Positions 1 through 8,328 of a stretch of 59,170 nt of DNA are shown here, one piece after another (the stretch's first letter is position 1; each line of letters opens with the position of its first letter). The notes below the pieces were generated by a model that made no database searches, was not told where the DNA came from, and worked only from the letters and a program-made list of their open reading frames with translations. The stretch is from a bacterium (GTDB lineage: Bacteria; Vulcanimicrobiota; Xenobia; Xenobiales; JADMJV01). The stretch is taken from NCBI GenBank assembly GCA_030149525.1, contig JASBRJ010000279.1:1-59170 (forward strand), read 5' to 3'. The translations under genes and the position numbers were made by a program.

Positions 1-197
1 ACTGTAGTATCGAGGCGAGGCTCCTGGGTGTTTCTTGGTGCAATTTGAACCTACCAGAAGTCTCTTTCTTTTGTCTCGAGCGTGGCCAGATAATGTTGAC
101 GGAATTGGGGCTATGGGGGACAGATATGGTTAGCGCCTACAACAGTGGCTGAAGTTGTGGCTAAACTTCAGCGCTAGTGCTCTGCGCTTCTCTTCGA

Positions 198-231
198 GGA
201 ACCGATCCTGCGCTTTCCCAGGACCGGTTCC
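198..231 (-). other. Hairpin downstream of the YceI-like gene
   Basis: An imperfect inverted repeat with arms of about 13 bases (GGAACCG-A-TCCTG against its complement, one A/C mismatch) encloses an 8-base loop. It lies just past the stop of the minus-strand gene that ends at 253, so it could act as a terminator or 3' stabiliser. No clear T-run follows on the minus strand, so a classic intrinsic terminator is not supported. The remainder of 1-252 shows no gene that I can support. Confidence 0.4.
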
Positions 232-252
232 GTCGCTCAAGGCGTTGAGCCC

Positions 253-846
253 TTACTGACTCTGATGAGCCTCGCCCTTGATGGAAACAAACACATCATG
301 ACCCACGACCTTGTCACTTCCACCTTTCCATCCGGCACCAACACCATAATCGATACGATTCACTTTGAAGCTGGTGCTAAAGCCGAGGCTCATTTTGCCG
401 TTGCCCATGGCGTCTACGGGGCCTCGGATGGTAGCAGGGAGGGTCACTCGTTTGGTCACTCCGTGCATGGTAAGGTCTCCGGTGAGAGCGTATTTGTCGC
501 CACTGAGCGGTTCCACCGAAGTTGTCTCAAAAGTGAGGGTGGGATATTTGGCGGTGTCAAAAAAGTCCGGACTCTTGAGGTGTCCATCGCGTCGGTCGTT
601 ATCAGTGTCGACCGAGTCGGCCTTCACTGTGAACTCAATCTTCGATTTGGCAGGCTTCTCGGCGTCCCACTTGATGGTGCCTTCGTACTCGCCGAACCGA
701 CCCTCCACTTCTGAAAGCTGTAAGTGGGTGACGGAGAATCCGACTCTGCTGTGGGTCCCGTCCACCTGATAGGTTTTCGGTTGCGCAAGGATTGGCTGGG
801 CCGAGAGTGCCGCGCCGAGTAAGACTGTCATCATAAACTTTTTCAT
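253..846 (-). CDS. YceI-like secreted lipid-binding protein
   Basis: A 197-residue protein of YceI family size and pattern. Residues 1-21 form a signal peptide (lysines, hydrophobic stretch, small residues up to ILA). The body has the YceI opening 'YQVDGTHSRVGFSVTH', the 'HLKSPDFFDT..YPTLTF' segment and the 'GDLTMHGVTK' strand. YceI proteins are periplasmic lipocalin-like barrels that bind an isoprenoid or similar amphipathic ligand; the ligand here is unknown. The ATG at 846 is preceded by a purine-rich GAGGCG, which supports this start. The gene stands alone, divergent from the coiled-coil gene at 968. Confidence 0.9.
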   Translation of the reverse strand: MKKFMMTVLLGAALSAQPILAQPKTYQVDGTHSRVGFSVTHLQLSEVEGRFGEYEGTIKWDAEKPAKSKIEFTVKADSVDTDNDRRDGHLKSPDFFDTAKYPTLTFETTSVEPLSGDKYALTGDLTMHGVTKRVTLPATIRGPVDAMGNGKMSLGFSTSFKVNRIDYGVGAGWKGGSDKVVGHDVFVSIKGEAHQSQ

Positions 847-967
847 AATCGCCTCGTTTCTGTCCCGAAGGAATTTGGTGTGTCTGAATTATAGGACAGG
901 ATCTCTGAGTGCACTAGATGGAAGTTTTTGCACACAATGATGCATTCTGGGCAACAATCTGGCTCCG

Positions 968-2407
968 GTGCCTGCGGCTGAGAAGCGGACGCAGATAGGA
1001 CAAGAGCCCCATGGATATGGTCCCCCGTTAGAATATACCGGCTCCTATCTAACCCATGGGCTAGAGGGGGATTGGAGGGGGGGACTGAAATTATCGAATG
1101 GGGCCGTAGAATCGTTTGTGAGCAAACTCGAGTTGGAAATACAGGAACCGGATAGGTCGAAAGGCGTCGGTGCTCTCATTGAGTATAATCGCCGCTTACG
1201 CGACCAGATAGCTGATCTTACAAATAGTCACCGTCAGGACATCAGAGACTTTGAGTCCAAGCTCAGAGAACTGAGTATTGAGAGTGACAGACGCGAAAAG
1301 TCTTTTCAGAGCGAAGCTTTGGCCTGGCAGAAAGAACGTCAGGAACTCCAAGCGGAAAAAGAGTTCGCTTGCCAGAAATTGGAGAAAGAGAAAGAGGAGC
1401 TGCGGAGCCAAATCCAGGCCCTCTCGCTGAAGTTGAAATCGCTGGCGGCCGGCCACGAACAGCTTCAGAAGAAGCTGGCTGCCTCAGAGAATCGGGGAAA
1501 TTCCCTTGAGAAACTGAAAAGTTCGCTCGTCAATCAGGCGCGAGATGTCAAATCCGATCTGGCCGAACTCAAGTCCACCTGCGCAGAACAAGAGAGCGCC
1601 ATCGAGGATCTTCTCAGTGAGCGGGACGAGTTGCTTCAGCGCCTGGAGGCGTTCAAGGATTCCAATCGGCAGATTCAACTTCTGGAAGACGAGAAAGCTA
1701 AGCTTGCCCATCTGCTGGAGGAAAAGTCGGCCAATCTGGATGCCGCCACAAGCAAGTTGGCCGAGTTGGCCACCCAGTTGGCAAATAGCGAGCTTCAGAG
1801 AAAAGAGCTCAAAGAACAAGGCGACGCCACTGCGGAGGCTCTCGGTATTCAAAAGGAGACCGTCGCTTCGCTTGCCGTTGAGCGCGACCAACTCGTGGCA
1901 AAACTCCAGGCCCTTGCCACCTCGGCGCAGCGAATCGCCTCTCTTGAACAAGAGAATGCTGAGCTGAAGGCTGAGATGGAAAAACAAGCCGACGATGTGG
2001 CTGTGTCTCGGCGTTACATTGCAGAGGCCGAGCACAGAATGGCCGAAAATGAGCGCCTCAAAGCTCTGGCTGAGCAGAAAACCAAAGATGCTGCGGAAGC
2101 CCTAAAGAAGCAAGAGCAGGCCGAAAAAGAGGCCTTCGAGAGCAGGCGGAAGTTGCTGGACAGCTACACCGAACAAGAGTCTCAGGAGATGGTTCTCGAC
2201 AACCTAAAAAAGGCCCAGGAAGAGATTGAAAGCTTGAAGCAGCAGATTGAAGAGACGAAGGCGGAGGTGAGGGCCGCTCGAGCCGATGCCGCCGATTGGG
2301 AACGGAAGTACGAAAAGCTTGAGCATGATACCCTGTATTCCAGCAGTCGGGAAAGTCTGCGGGCATCTTTGGGTCGGCTGGCAGAGAGACGATCCGGCGA
2401 TAAATAG
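968..2407 (+). CDS. Long coiled-coil protein of unknown function
   Basis: A 479-residue protein, almost entirely charged heptad-like helix (Glu, Lys, Gln, Leu, Ala rich) from about residue 60 to 455, with no membrane segment and no recognisable enzyme domain. It resembles structural coiled-coil proteins in general, which says little about its role. The start is uncertain. The GTG at 968 has no good ribosome site, and the first 50 residues (Gly/Pro/Tyr rich) look unlike the rest. The in-frame GTG at 1118, about 40 bases after a purine-rich GGAGGGGGGG stretch, would give a 429-residue protein made only of the coiled coil. The next gene starts 82 bases downstream and may be co-transcribed. Confidence 0.75.
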   Translation: MPAAEKRTQIGQEPHGYGPPLEYTGSYLTHGLEGDWRGGLKLSNGAVESFVSKLELEIQEPDRSKGVGALIEYNRRLRDQIADLTNSHRQDIRDFESKLRELSIESDRREKSFQSEALAWQKERQELQAEKEFACQKLEKEKEELRSQIQALSLKLKSLAAGHEQLQKKLAASENRGNSLEKLKSSLVNQARDVKSDLAELKSTCAEQESAIEDLLSERDELLQRLEAFKDSNRQIQLLEDEKAKLAHLLEEKSANLDAATSKLAELATQLANSELQRKELKEQGDATAEALGIQKETVASLAVERDQLVAKLQALATSAQRIASLEQENAELKAEMEKQADDVAVSRRYIAEAEHRMAENERLKALAEQKTKDAAEALKKQEQAEKEAFESRRKLLDSYTEQESQEMVLDNLKKAQEEIESLKQQIEETKAEVRAARADAADWERKYEKLEHDTLYSSSRESLRASLGRLAERRSGDK

Positions 2408-2489
2408 CGGGTCGCGTTAACTTTTTCCTCTCTATTTCGGAACGGAATCGGAATCACAACATCTAGTCTGTCTTCAGGAGATGTAGTTA

Positions 2490-2723
2490 ATGAAGAATTT
2501 AGACCTCTGGTTTTCAGCTCTACAAATGAGAGTCACCAACAGTTCGGTAAGCGGTCTTGATTGGGTTTTGCGTGGCCTGACAATGCTGCAAAGGAATAAG
2601 GATTCCCTCGTTGAGCGGGCTGCTCGCGGAGAGCGCCTCGATGTTCCGTATCTTCTTCTGCAAAGGCACGCTGAAGATTTCTTGCGTGAGGTTCAAAGCG
2701 CCGAGCTCAATCCTCCATACTGA
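2490..2723 (+). CDS. Small protein of unknown function (77 aa)
   Basis: A short ORF with a well-placed AGGAGA ribosome site nine bases before the ATG, which is the main reason to accept it. The product is a mostly helical, charged protein with no signal peptide or membrane segment and no family that I recognise. It follows the coiled-coil gene in the same direction, so the two may form a transcription unit. After it comes an AT-rich stretch of about 120 bases that could hold the promoter of the gene at 2842. Confidence 0.6.
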   Translation: MKNLDLWFSALQMRVTNSSVSGLDWVLRGLTMLQRNKDSLVERAARGERLDVPYLLLQRHAEDFLREVQSAELNPPY

Positions 2724-2841
2724 TGGAATGAGGGCGACGGAGTCCTGGTCATGTTGTAACATTTTGTTAACCTAATTCAGTCATTTTTGGTAATCGGTTC
2801 AACCTCCTCAGATACAATTTCCATGAGGTGTAGAGCGAAAA

Positions 2842-4818
2842 ATGGCGACAGGAAATGTATCAAAAGGGCCCTCCGGCGGCACAACAAGTAGGCCACCCGC
2901 GAGACCGGCCTCTACGCCCGCCTCTAAACCGAAGAGTGAAGCCGCGACTCCCACTCCCAGGGACTCGGGTCCTGGGAACGCTAGTGCACCCAGAAACGCC
3001 GAGCCCGTAGACACGGCTCGATTGAGCCGTGAGGTCGACGAACTTCCAGACTCCGGACGAGCGGGCGCTTTAGAGTCGGCCCTTCTGGAGAATTTTGACA
3101 CAGCTGAGGACACTCCCAAGACCGGGGCGGACCAGGATGCAGGTCGGCGGGCGAAGTCCGGGCCTGAAGGTGCTCCCGACGGCGCCGATTTGCCCCACAC
3201 GCCCGACCAGCCGCGGGTCACGCCGATGTCTCAGGGAGAATTTGACGAGGCTCTGCAACTCTCCCAAAACTACCAGGAATTGGTCACAGAGTTCGACCCC
3301 AGCACCTTCCCCGACAGCGACGAGGCTCGTCGTCTTCTCACTGAGAGAGTGGAGCAACTCGCTCCCGACATGACTCTGGAAGAGCTTCGGGATGCCCAGG
3401 GTCGGGGAGCCTCTATCGACGGCCTCTTAGAGGAACGTTACCGTGCCGTGCCGGGGCGTCTGGACGCCTCTCCGGACGATCTGTTAGCCGGGCTTGAGCA
3501 CGCACGCGCCAACGACTACCTGGATGACTTCCGAGGAGGCTTTGCCGACCGCTTCCGAGCGCTCGAGGAGCTTGAAGCGGGGACTCCGGAATACTATGCC
3601 GCCCAGCGCAATCTTCGAGAAGACTATGCGGCGCTCCAGGGTGCCGATCGCAGAACGGCTGGAGCCTTCGAAACGGAATACAATAGCTATTTAAGAAGAG
3701 TCGGGGGCGTTCAGCCCGACTTCGCCTCCGTTGAACGCCCTCCCCTCGACGATGGAAACCATCATGCCCCGGGGTCTCCGGAATACAGAGGTGGTGGCGA
3801 GGGTCATACGTCGACTCGACCGGAGAACTATCGCGAACTTTACGAGCGTTCGATCCAAGATCCAAGAGACACGACCCGAACGGAGACCTTTTGGGCGCGT
3901 GACGAAGACGGAGTTTTTCATCGTTTCTCGGGTGAGCCGACCCACTGGAGTGGCTCCACCGCCGAGGGTCCCCTGAGAATCAGACCTAACGATATTCCCA
4001 ACGATGTCACCCGAAGTCTTGAGGGACGCCCTTTGCTCGGCAGTTCAGTCGGGCTTCCTCAGCCGCCGGACCTACCGGAGAGGGCTCCTGGCCGGCTGGG
4101 GCTGGGGAGAGTTCTCAATAGAGCCGGTGGAGCCTTGGTGGGTGCCGGTATCGTTGGTGCCAGTGCCGCCAATGCTGCCGTCCAAGGGGAAGACGTGGGA
4201 GACGCAGCGCTTGACGCTACCATTGATCAAATACCGGGTTCCTACAGCGCGGAACAGCTGGCTGAAGGTCGACCTTTAGAGGCGGCGCTGGGCGCTGTCG
4301 AGGAATGGCCTCTCGTAGGCACCGCCCTCACCGAGATTGCCCGCCCTGTCTTGCGGGGGCTGGGAGAGGATGTGGATCCCTCCTTGATTCAGATGGGCCT
4401 TGCCGACGGCGAAGCCGATCGGGTGGCTCGCATGGAGCGAAACGGGCAGTTGGTCGATTGGCTTCATGATATCGGTGGCGATACCGACCGAGTATTGACG
4501 GGTATTCAGTTCACCTCTCTACCAGGAGCAGGTGAGGGGGCCGAGGACCCCCAGGTGCATTTCCGAGTCGGTCTCAATGGGGAACTTGAGAGGGTGAACT
4601 CTCCCGACCACGCTCTCGACCCTTATTCTGACCCGCTGGGCGGCAACATCGTCATCGGCATGGAGCGCGGTGAGGATGCCGGTCGTGACTTTGGCGAAGA
4701 GCAGGCGAGAGTCGCCGCCGCTCTGGCACGGGCTTATGCTCTCGATCAGACGGCTTTGCTGCGCTGGAGTGGAGACATGGGGATGAACATGGAGCAGCTT
4801 CGAAGTTTTAATCGCTAA
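2842..4818 (+). CDS. Large acidic protein of unknown function
   Basis: A 658-residue protein with no family that I recognise. Residues 1-130 are low-complexity Pro/Ser/Thr/Ala and probably disordered. A helical, Asp/Glu/Arg-rich middle follows to about 320. Around 415-450 there is a Gly/Ala-rich helix-like stretch ('GGALVGAGIVGASAANAA') that could insert in or lie on a membrane, and the C-terminal third is again acidic. No N-terminal signal peptide is visible. A disordered N-terminus, acidic body and glycine-zipper-like segment is a layout seen in some secreted or effector-type proteins, but that is only a suggestion. GTGTAGAGCG before the ATG is a weak ribosome site. Confidence 0.75.
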   Translation: MATGNVSKGPSGGTTSRPPARPASTPASKPKSEAATPTPRDSGPGNASAPRNAEPVDTARLSREVDELPDSGRAGALESALLENFDTAEDTPKTGADQDAGRRAKSGPEGAPDGADLPHTPDQPRVTPMSQGEFDEALQLSQNYQELVTEFDPSTFPDSDEARRLLTERVEQLAPDMTLEELRDAQGRGASIDGLLEERYRAVPGRLDASPDDLLAGLEHARANDYLDDFRGGFADRFRALEELEAGTPEYYAAQRNLREDYAALQGADRRTAGAFETEYNSYLRRVGGVQPDFASVERPPLDDGNHHAPGSPEYRGGGEGHTSTRPENYRELYERSIQDPRDTTRTETFWARDEDGVFHRFSGEPTHWSGSTAEGPLRIRPNDIPNDVTRSLEGRPLLGSSVGLPQPPDLPERAPGRLGLGRVLNRAGGALVGAGIVGASAANAAVQGEDVGDAALDATIDQIPGSYSAEQLAEGRPLEAALGAVEEWPLVGTALTEIARPVLRGLGEDVDPSLIQMGLADGEADRVARMERNGQLVDWLHDIGGDTDRVLTGIQFTSLPGAGEGAEDPQVHFRVGLNGELERVNSPDHALDPYSDPLGGNIVIGMERGEDAGRDFGEEQARVAAALARAYALDQTALLRWSGDMGMNMEQLRSFNR

Positions 4819-4858
4819 CGGTGGAAGCGTTGGAGGCAACCTCCTCCTACTCCGGCTT

Positions 4859-5131
4859 CTAGAACTCTTGCGCCTGAAGCCAGTCTGCGGCTGCATCGGA
4901 ATCATTGCAGATGAGAAAGACTTCTTGCACAGTCCCGGGACTCATATAGAGACATTTGAGTCCGGCTTCGGTGGGGTACTGAATTTTCAAACCTCGGGAG
5001 TTCCCGCGGCGCACCTTGATTCGGCCGGGAATGATACGGTCCACGTACGGACATTGATCCACGATATGGTCACAAATCTGGTCCAGACCGTTGAGTCTTC
5101 CATGCTGGCGTTTGATCCGTCCGAATTTCAT
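4859..5131 (-). CDS. DUF2103-like small protein
   Basis: A 90-residue protein whose order of motifs ('RLNGLDQICDHIV', a 'IIPGRIKVRRG' strand, 'YPTEAGLKCLYMSPGTVQEVFLI') resembles the DUF2103 group, described as predicted metal-binding proteins of unknown function. The match is from memory of the family pattern, so it is tentative. The gene is convergent with the 658-residue gene (40 bases apart) and divergent from the exported-protein gene at 5243, so it is a single-gene unit. A short GGAGG/CCTCC hairpin lies at 4832-4844 between the convergent stops but has no T-run. Confidence 0.6.
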   Translation of the reverse strand: MKFGRIKRQHGRLNGLDQICDHIVDQCPYVDRIIPGRIKVRRGNSRGLKIQYPTEAGLKCLYMSPGTVQEVFLICNDSDAAADWLQAQEF

Positions 5132-5242
5132 CTTCGGTGGTTATATCATAGGAGAGGGAAACTTGTGAGACCCGATGAGTGTTATCTTAGGAGAGGCTCG
5201 CCGCCAAAGGGGATCCTGCTCAACCTCTTCAAATAGAAACCT

Positions 5243-5923
5243 ATGAGACTATCCATCATTCTATATGCTTTGACCGCCCTGATTCTGTTGACCGGGCTCT
5301 CGGCGGCCGAAGAAGCCAACTCCGAGTCGGGCATATTGAGCGTGGGCAAAGATCTGACCTATGTGCGCGGCACCGCCCGAGCCAAGGAAGAGTGGCTGGA
5401 GTTTCCCTATCGGCATCGCGCCAGCGGAGATCGTGCTTACTGGGCCTCGGTCGTTCATAACGGTAAGGGGCTACGTTTGATCGTTAAGGCCGATGAGTGT
5501 CAGGGCAAGAAAGACAAGTCCGGTCAGATTGTCAACCAGGATTTCGAACCGGACCACCCCTTTATGAATGTTCTCGATCAGATCAAGAGCGACGCCTTTT
5601 TTCATCTTCATAAAGAGCTGTTGGAGAAGAAGTCTACCGATAAAGATGGATGGAAAATCTTAGGTGGCGGAACGGCCGTCTACAAGACCTTTTACAAGGA
5701 CAGTGAAGGCCGTATTTTTTGCTTTCTGGGCGTGCAGGATGAATCTTTGAAGACCATCCAAGGACCCGTCGTGGCCTATTTTCAGAGATCGCGACGAGGC
5801 CCTCTGATGTCTGCCCTGCAAGCCGATGGAAAGACCTGGTCTCCACCCCAACCTATCGATCCGCGAACGAACTCGGCTTCCCATCGAGCTTTCAGTTACG
5901 TGGAAAGCAGGCCCGGATTTTAA
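5243..5923 (+). CDS. Exported protein of unknown function
   Basis: A 226-residue protein with a clear signal peptide at residues 1-22 (MRLS, hydrophobic core, then 'GLSAAE' as a plausible cleavage site). The mature part is soluble, with alternating strand-like segments, and has no family that I recognise. It is followed after 19 bases by the Het-C-like gene, also exported, with that gene's ribosome site in the gap, so the two are probably co-transcribed and act in the same compartment. Confidence 0.75.
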   Translation: MRLSIILYALTALILLTGLSAAEEANSESGILSVGKDLTYVRGTARAKEEWLEFPYRHRASGDRAYWASVVHNGKGLRLIVKADECQGKKDKSGQIVNQDFEPDHPFMNVLDQIKSDAFFHLHKELLEKKSTDKDGWKILGGGTAVYKTFYKDSEGRIFCFLGVQDESLKTIQGPVVAYFQRSRRGPLMSALQADGKTWSPPQPIDPRTNSASHRAFSYVESRPGF

Positions 5924-5942
5924 ATCGTCGATAGAGGAGACG

Positions 5943-7292
5943 ATGAAGACCTTTAAGCGCATCTTTCTGATTGTCGCTCTCACCATGCTCAGCTTTTCCA
6001 TGGGCCGAGCGTTTTCTAGTCTTGACATCTACGGCGGAGATGTTCATAGCGAAATTCTGAGAGAAGCCCTGGCTTCCGAGAATATTTCCAAGAACTCGCT
6101 CTATTTTATCGAACTGGGTCTGGTTGAGCCCGACCTCTTCTACAGCGCAGAATTCCATCACAGCACTCGTCACTTCACCGATATGGACCATCATGAAAGC
6201 GTGAGGTTCATGAACGACACGCTGAAAATGGCTGTTGACCTGGCCGGAGAGGCCTATTCAGACTATCAGGCCTATCGTGACAGCCTTAGGACTATAGGAA
6301 ACTACTTTCATCTCGTGCAGGATTTCTACGCCCATACCAACTGGGTTGAGATGGCGATTGTGCGTGGCGAGAAATCTGTCCCTTTGGTTGATTTTCGCAA
6401 GATTGAGCAGACAGACCGTCTTATCAGTCCATATTTTCTTTACACCGCTGTCCCGCCTCGGGAGATCACAGACATGAGAAAGTATGAACGGAAGTTTGGC
6501 CAGGATTTTGTCTCAAATGAGACTCTAGAGAGTATGTCTTCAAGGGAGCGTCTCCATTTTGCTGACGAGGCGCGCAAGCATTTCGCTCATTTTCAGTTGG
6601 CCAAGGATAACCCAGAGTATTCCCAGGGTTCGGTAGAAGCGCTGAACTCGACCTTGTTTGAGATCGCTGCAGATGCGGCCCGGCGGGACACACTTCGCCA
6701 GTGGGGTCGATTCGAAGAGAAAATAGGTCGAGTCTACGGCGACAGGAAGGCGAAGATTTTCTCAACGCTCAAAGACGGCTGGGAAAGTAACTGGCCACCA
6801 GGTTCCCAAGAGACCACCCTGTCTCTGGTCGGGGGCAGGGTCTCGCTGAGAAGAGATCTCACGATGTCGGTCAATCTGCAGTTTCAACCGTCTGAGTGGA
6901 CCCGCGCGGGGGCGCGACTTATGAAGAAGGTCTACTCCGATTTGACCCAACGAGAAGAAATCGGCGAACGAGTTCATACACGCGGCTTAGTCAGCCTGTC
7001 GCTGGTACGTCGGGATAACACTCAGACTTTTGAAGTTTCTTTCAAGGCCGACCTCTACGGTGCACAGCAAAGCTTCCTTCGCCTGACACCTCTTAACCGG
7101 GATACGCCGGAGGGCGAGTGGCAGGCCGAGTTTCGGTTCCCGGAGGGGCTGGTCGTGGGTGAATTCCCTGAGATTTGGGTGGAGGGCGAAGAGGTAGTCG
7201 CTGAGAGCGAGAGCCTTCAACGAGTGCCGGCTCCCGCCGATGGTTGGCGACTGCCTCACTGGCTCGACGAATATCTGGAAGGCGTAGAGTAG
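5943..7292 (+). CDS. Het-C / zinc phospholipase C-like exported protein
   Basis: The likely protein has 449 residues, starting at the ATG at 5943 just after an AGAGGAG ribosome site. An in-frame start at 5826 would overlap the previous gene and bury the signal peptide, so I reject it. Residues 1-23 are a signal peptide. The region to about residue 135 is rich in His and Asp ('EFHHSTRHFTDMDHH') and contains 'FHLVQDFYAHTNW', very like the conserved helix of fungal HET-C and of zinc-dependent phospholipase C/S1-P1 nuclease folds, where such His/Asp residues hold zinc. The C-terminal half (about 270-449) looks like a separate beta-rich domain. Substrate (phospholipid or nucleic acid) cannot be told from sequence. 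It ends at a strong terminator. Confidence 0.7.
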   Translation: MKTFKRIFLIVALTMLSFSMGRAFSSLDIYGGDVHSEILREALASENISKNSLYFIELGLVEPDLFYSAEFHHSTRHFTDMDHHESVRFMNDTLKMAVDLAGEAYSDYQAYRDSLRTIGNYFHLVQDFYAHTNWVEMAIVRGEKSVPLVDFRKIEQTDRLISPYFLYTAVPPREITDMRKYERKFGQDFVSNETLESMSSRERLHFADEARKHFAHFQLAKDNPEYSQGSVEALNSTLFEIAADAARRDTLRQWGRFEEKIGRVYGDRKAKIFSTLKDGWESNWPPGSQETTLSLVGGRVSLRRDLTMSVNLQFQPSEWTRAGARLMKKVYSDLTQREEIGERVHTRGLVSLSLVRRDNTQTFEVSFKADLYGAQQSFLRLTPLNRDTPEGEWQAEFRFPEGLVVGEFPEIWVEGEEVVAESESLQRVPAPADGWRLPHWLDEYLEGVE

Positions 7293-7317
7293 AGGCCGTT
7301 CAGAGTGAGTAAAAAGA

Positions 7318-7342
7318 AAAGGCCTGGAACGTCCAGGCCTTT
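7318..7342. terminator. Bidirectional intrinsic terminator
   Basis: A perfect 11-base inverted repeat, AAAGGCCTGGA with its complement around a 3-base loop. It is preceded by an A-rich tract and followed by TTTCTT, so it should work on both strands. It lies between the convergent Het-C-like gene and the minus-strand operon ending at 7496. A second, shorter hairpin (GAGAGC/GCTCTC) sits at 7354-7369. Confidence 0.9.
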
Positions 7343-7495
7343 CTTGTGTGTGCGAGAGCCGTAGCTCTCTAAATATGCTTCCTCGCATAAGGCGCCGACA
7401 TCAATTCGTTCGTGCTCGCCTCTGGATGTATTATACGATCATTGAGCTGGCGGCACATCGCCGGAAACGCCTCCTATTAGGGTAGGGGAAACCCT

Positions 7496-8272
7496 CTAAA
7501 CCGTGTAGTTGAGGCCCAATCGACCTCCGTCGGGATAGATGGTCTGCCCGCTCATATAGCTTGAATAGTGAGAGGCGAGAAAGGCCGTCGTTTTGGCGAT
7601 CTCGTCGGGCTCACCGGCACGAGCCATAGGAGTTCTCGATAGGATCCGGGCCAGCTTTTCAGGGCTCTCGGCCACTGCTTGGAACATTTCTGTGTTGATA
7701 GAGCCCGGACCAACGCCATTGACTCTCACACCTTGGGAAGCTAACCGGATAGCCAACGCCTTTGTCCACTGATTGACGGCGCCTTTGCTCATGCAGTAGG
7801 CCGCAATTTCGGGGATAGTCATCACCCCGTTGACCGACGACATGTTGATGATGGTGCCACGTTCGCCATGCTGATCGGGCTCTTGTTTCAGCATCACTTT
7901 GGCGGCGAATTGCCCGAGAAAGACAACTCCTTTGAGGTTCACCGAGAGCACCCGGTCCAGATCCTGTTCCGTCAAATCAAGCGGGTCGCAACTATGGACA
8001 ATCCCGGCGTTAGCTACCACGTTGTCCAGGCGGCCGAATTTATCGACGGCTGTTTGAACCAGGCGCTCGACCTCCTCGGAGCGGCTCACGTCGCACTTCA
8101 CGAATATGGCGTTGGAGGCGGCCCCAAGACCCTCTAGAGCCTGTTCTCCCTTTTTCTGATCGAGGTCGGCCAAAACAACCCCGGCCCCTTCTTGGAGAAA
8201 CCGTTTGGCGCACGCATAGCCGATGCCACCGGCGGCACCGGTGATGATGGAAACTTTATCTTGGAGTAGCAT
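7496..8272 (-). CDS. SDR-family oxidoreductase
   Basis: A 258-residue classical short-chain dehydrogenase/reductase. The nucleotide-binding motif TGAAGGIG is at residues 11-18, the NAG motif appears in 'NVVANAGI', the catalytic Ser in 'INMSSVNG', and the catalytic Tyr/Lys in YCMSK. 'GPGSINTEM' and 'SSYMSGQTIYPDGG' are typical of the glucose/ribitol dehydrogenase and FabG-like branch. It reduces or oxidises a keto/hydroxy group with NAD(P)H; the substrate is not evident. It is the last gene of the minus-strand operon with the glycosyltransferase and two amidotransferases, 56 bases after the glycosyltransferase stop, so it may act on the same product. Confidence 0.9.
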   Translation of the reverse strand: MLLQDKVSIITGAAGGIGYACAKRFLQEGAGVVLADLDQKKGEQALEGLGAASNAIFVKCDVSRSEEVERLVQTAVDKFGRLDNVVANAGIVHSCDPLDLTEQDLDRVLSVNLKGVVFLGQFAAKVMLKQEPDQHGERGTIINMSSVNGVMTIPEIAAYCMSKGAVNQWTKALAIRLASQGVRVNGVGPGSINTEMFQAVAESPEKLARILSRTPMARAGEPDEIAKTTAFLASHYSSYMSGQTIYPDGGRLGLNYTV

Positions 8273-8328
8273 GAGCCGGGCCTTTCCGGCCTGGATTGGG
8301 AATCCTTTTGCATTAGCCAGCTAGAGCC

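Noticed and set aside
1-252. A gene or RNA in the first 252 bases.
   Set aside because: No frame of credible length and no tRNA-like fold was seen; only the hairpin at 198-231 stands out.
1047-1064. A near-palindrome around CCCATGGG in the 5' part of the coiled-coil gene, considered as an operator.
   Set aside because: It is imperfect and may lie inside coding sequence; it would matter only if the true start is at 1118.
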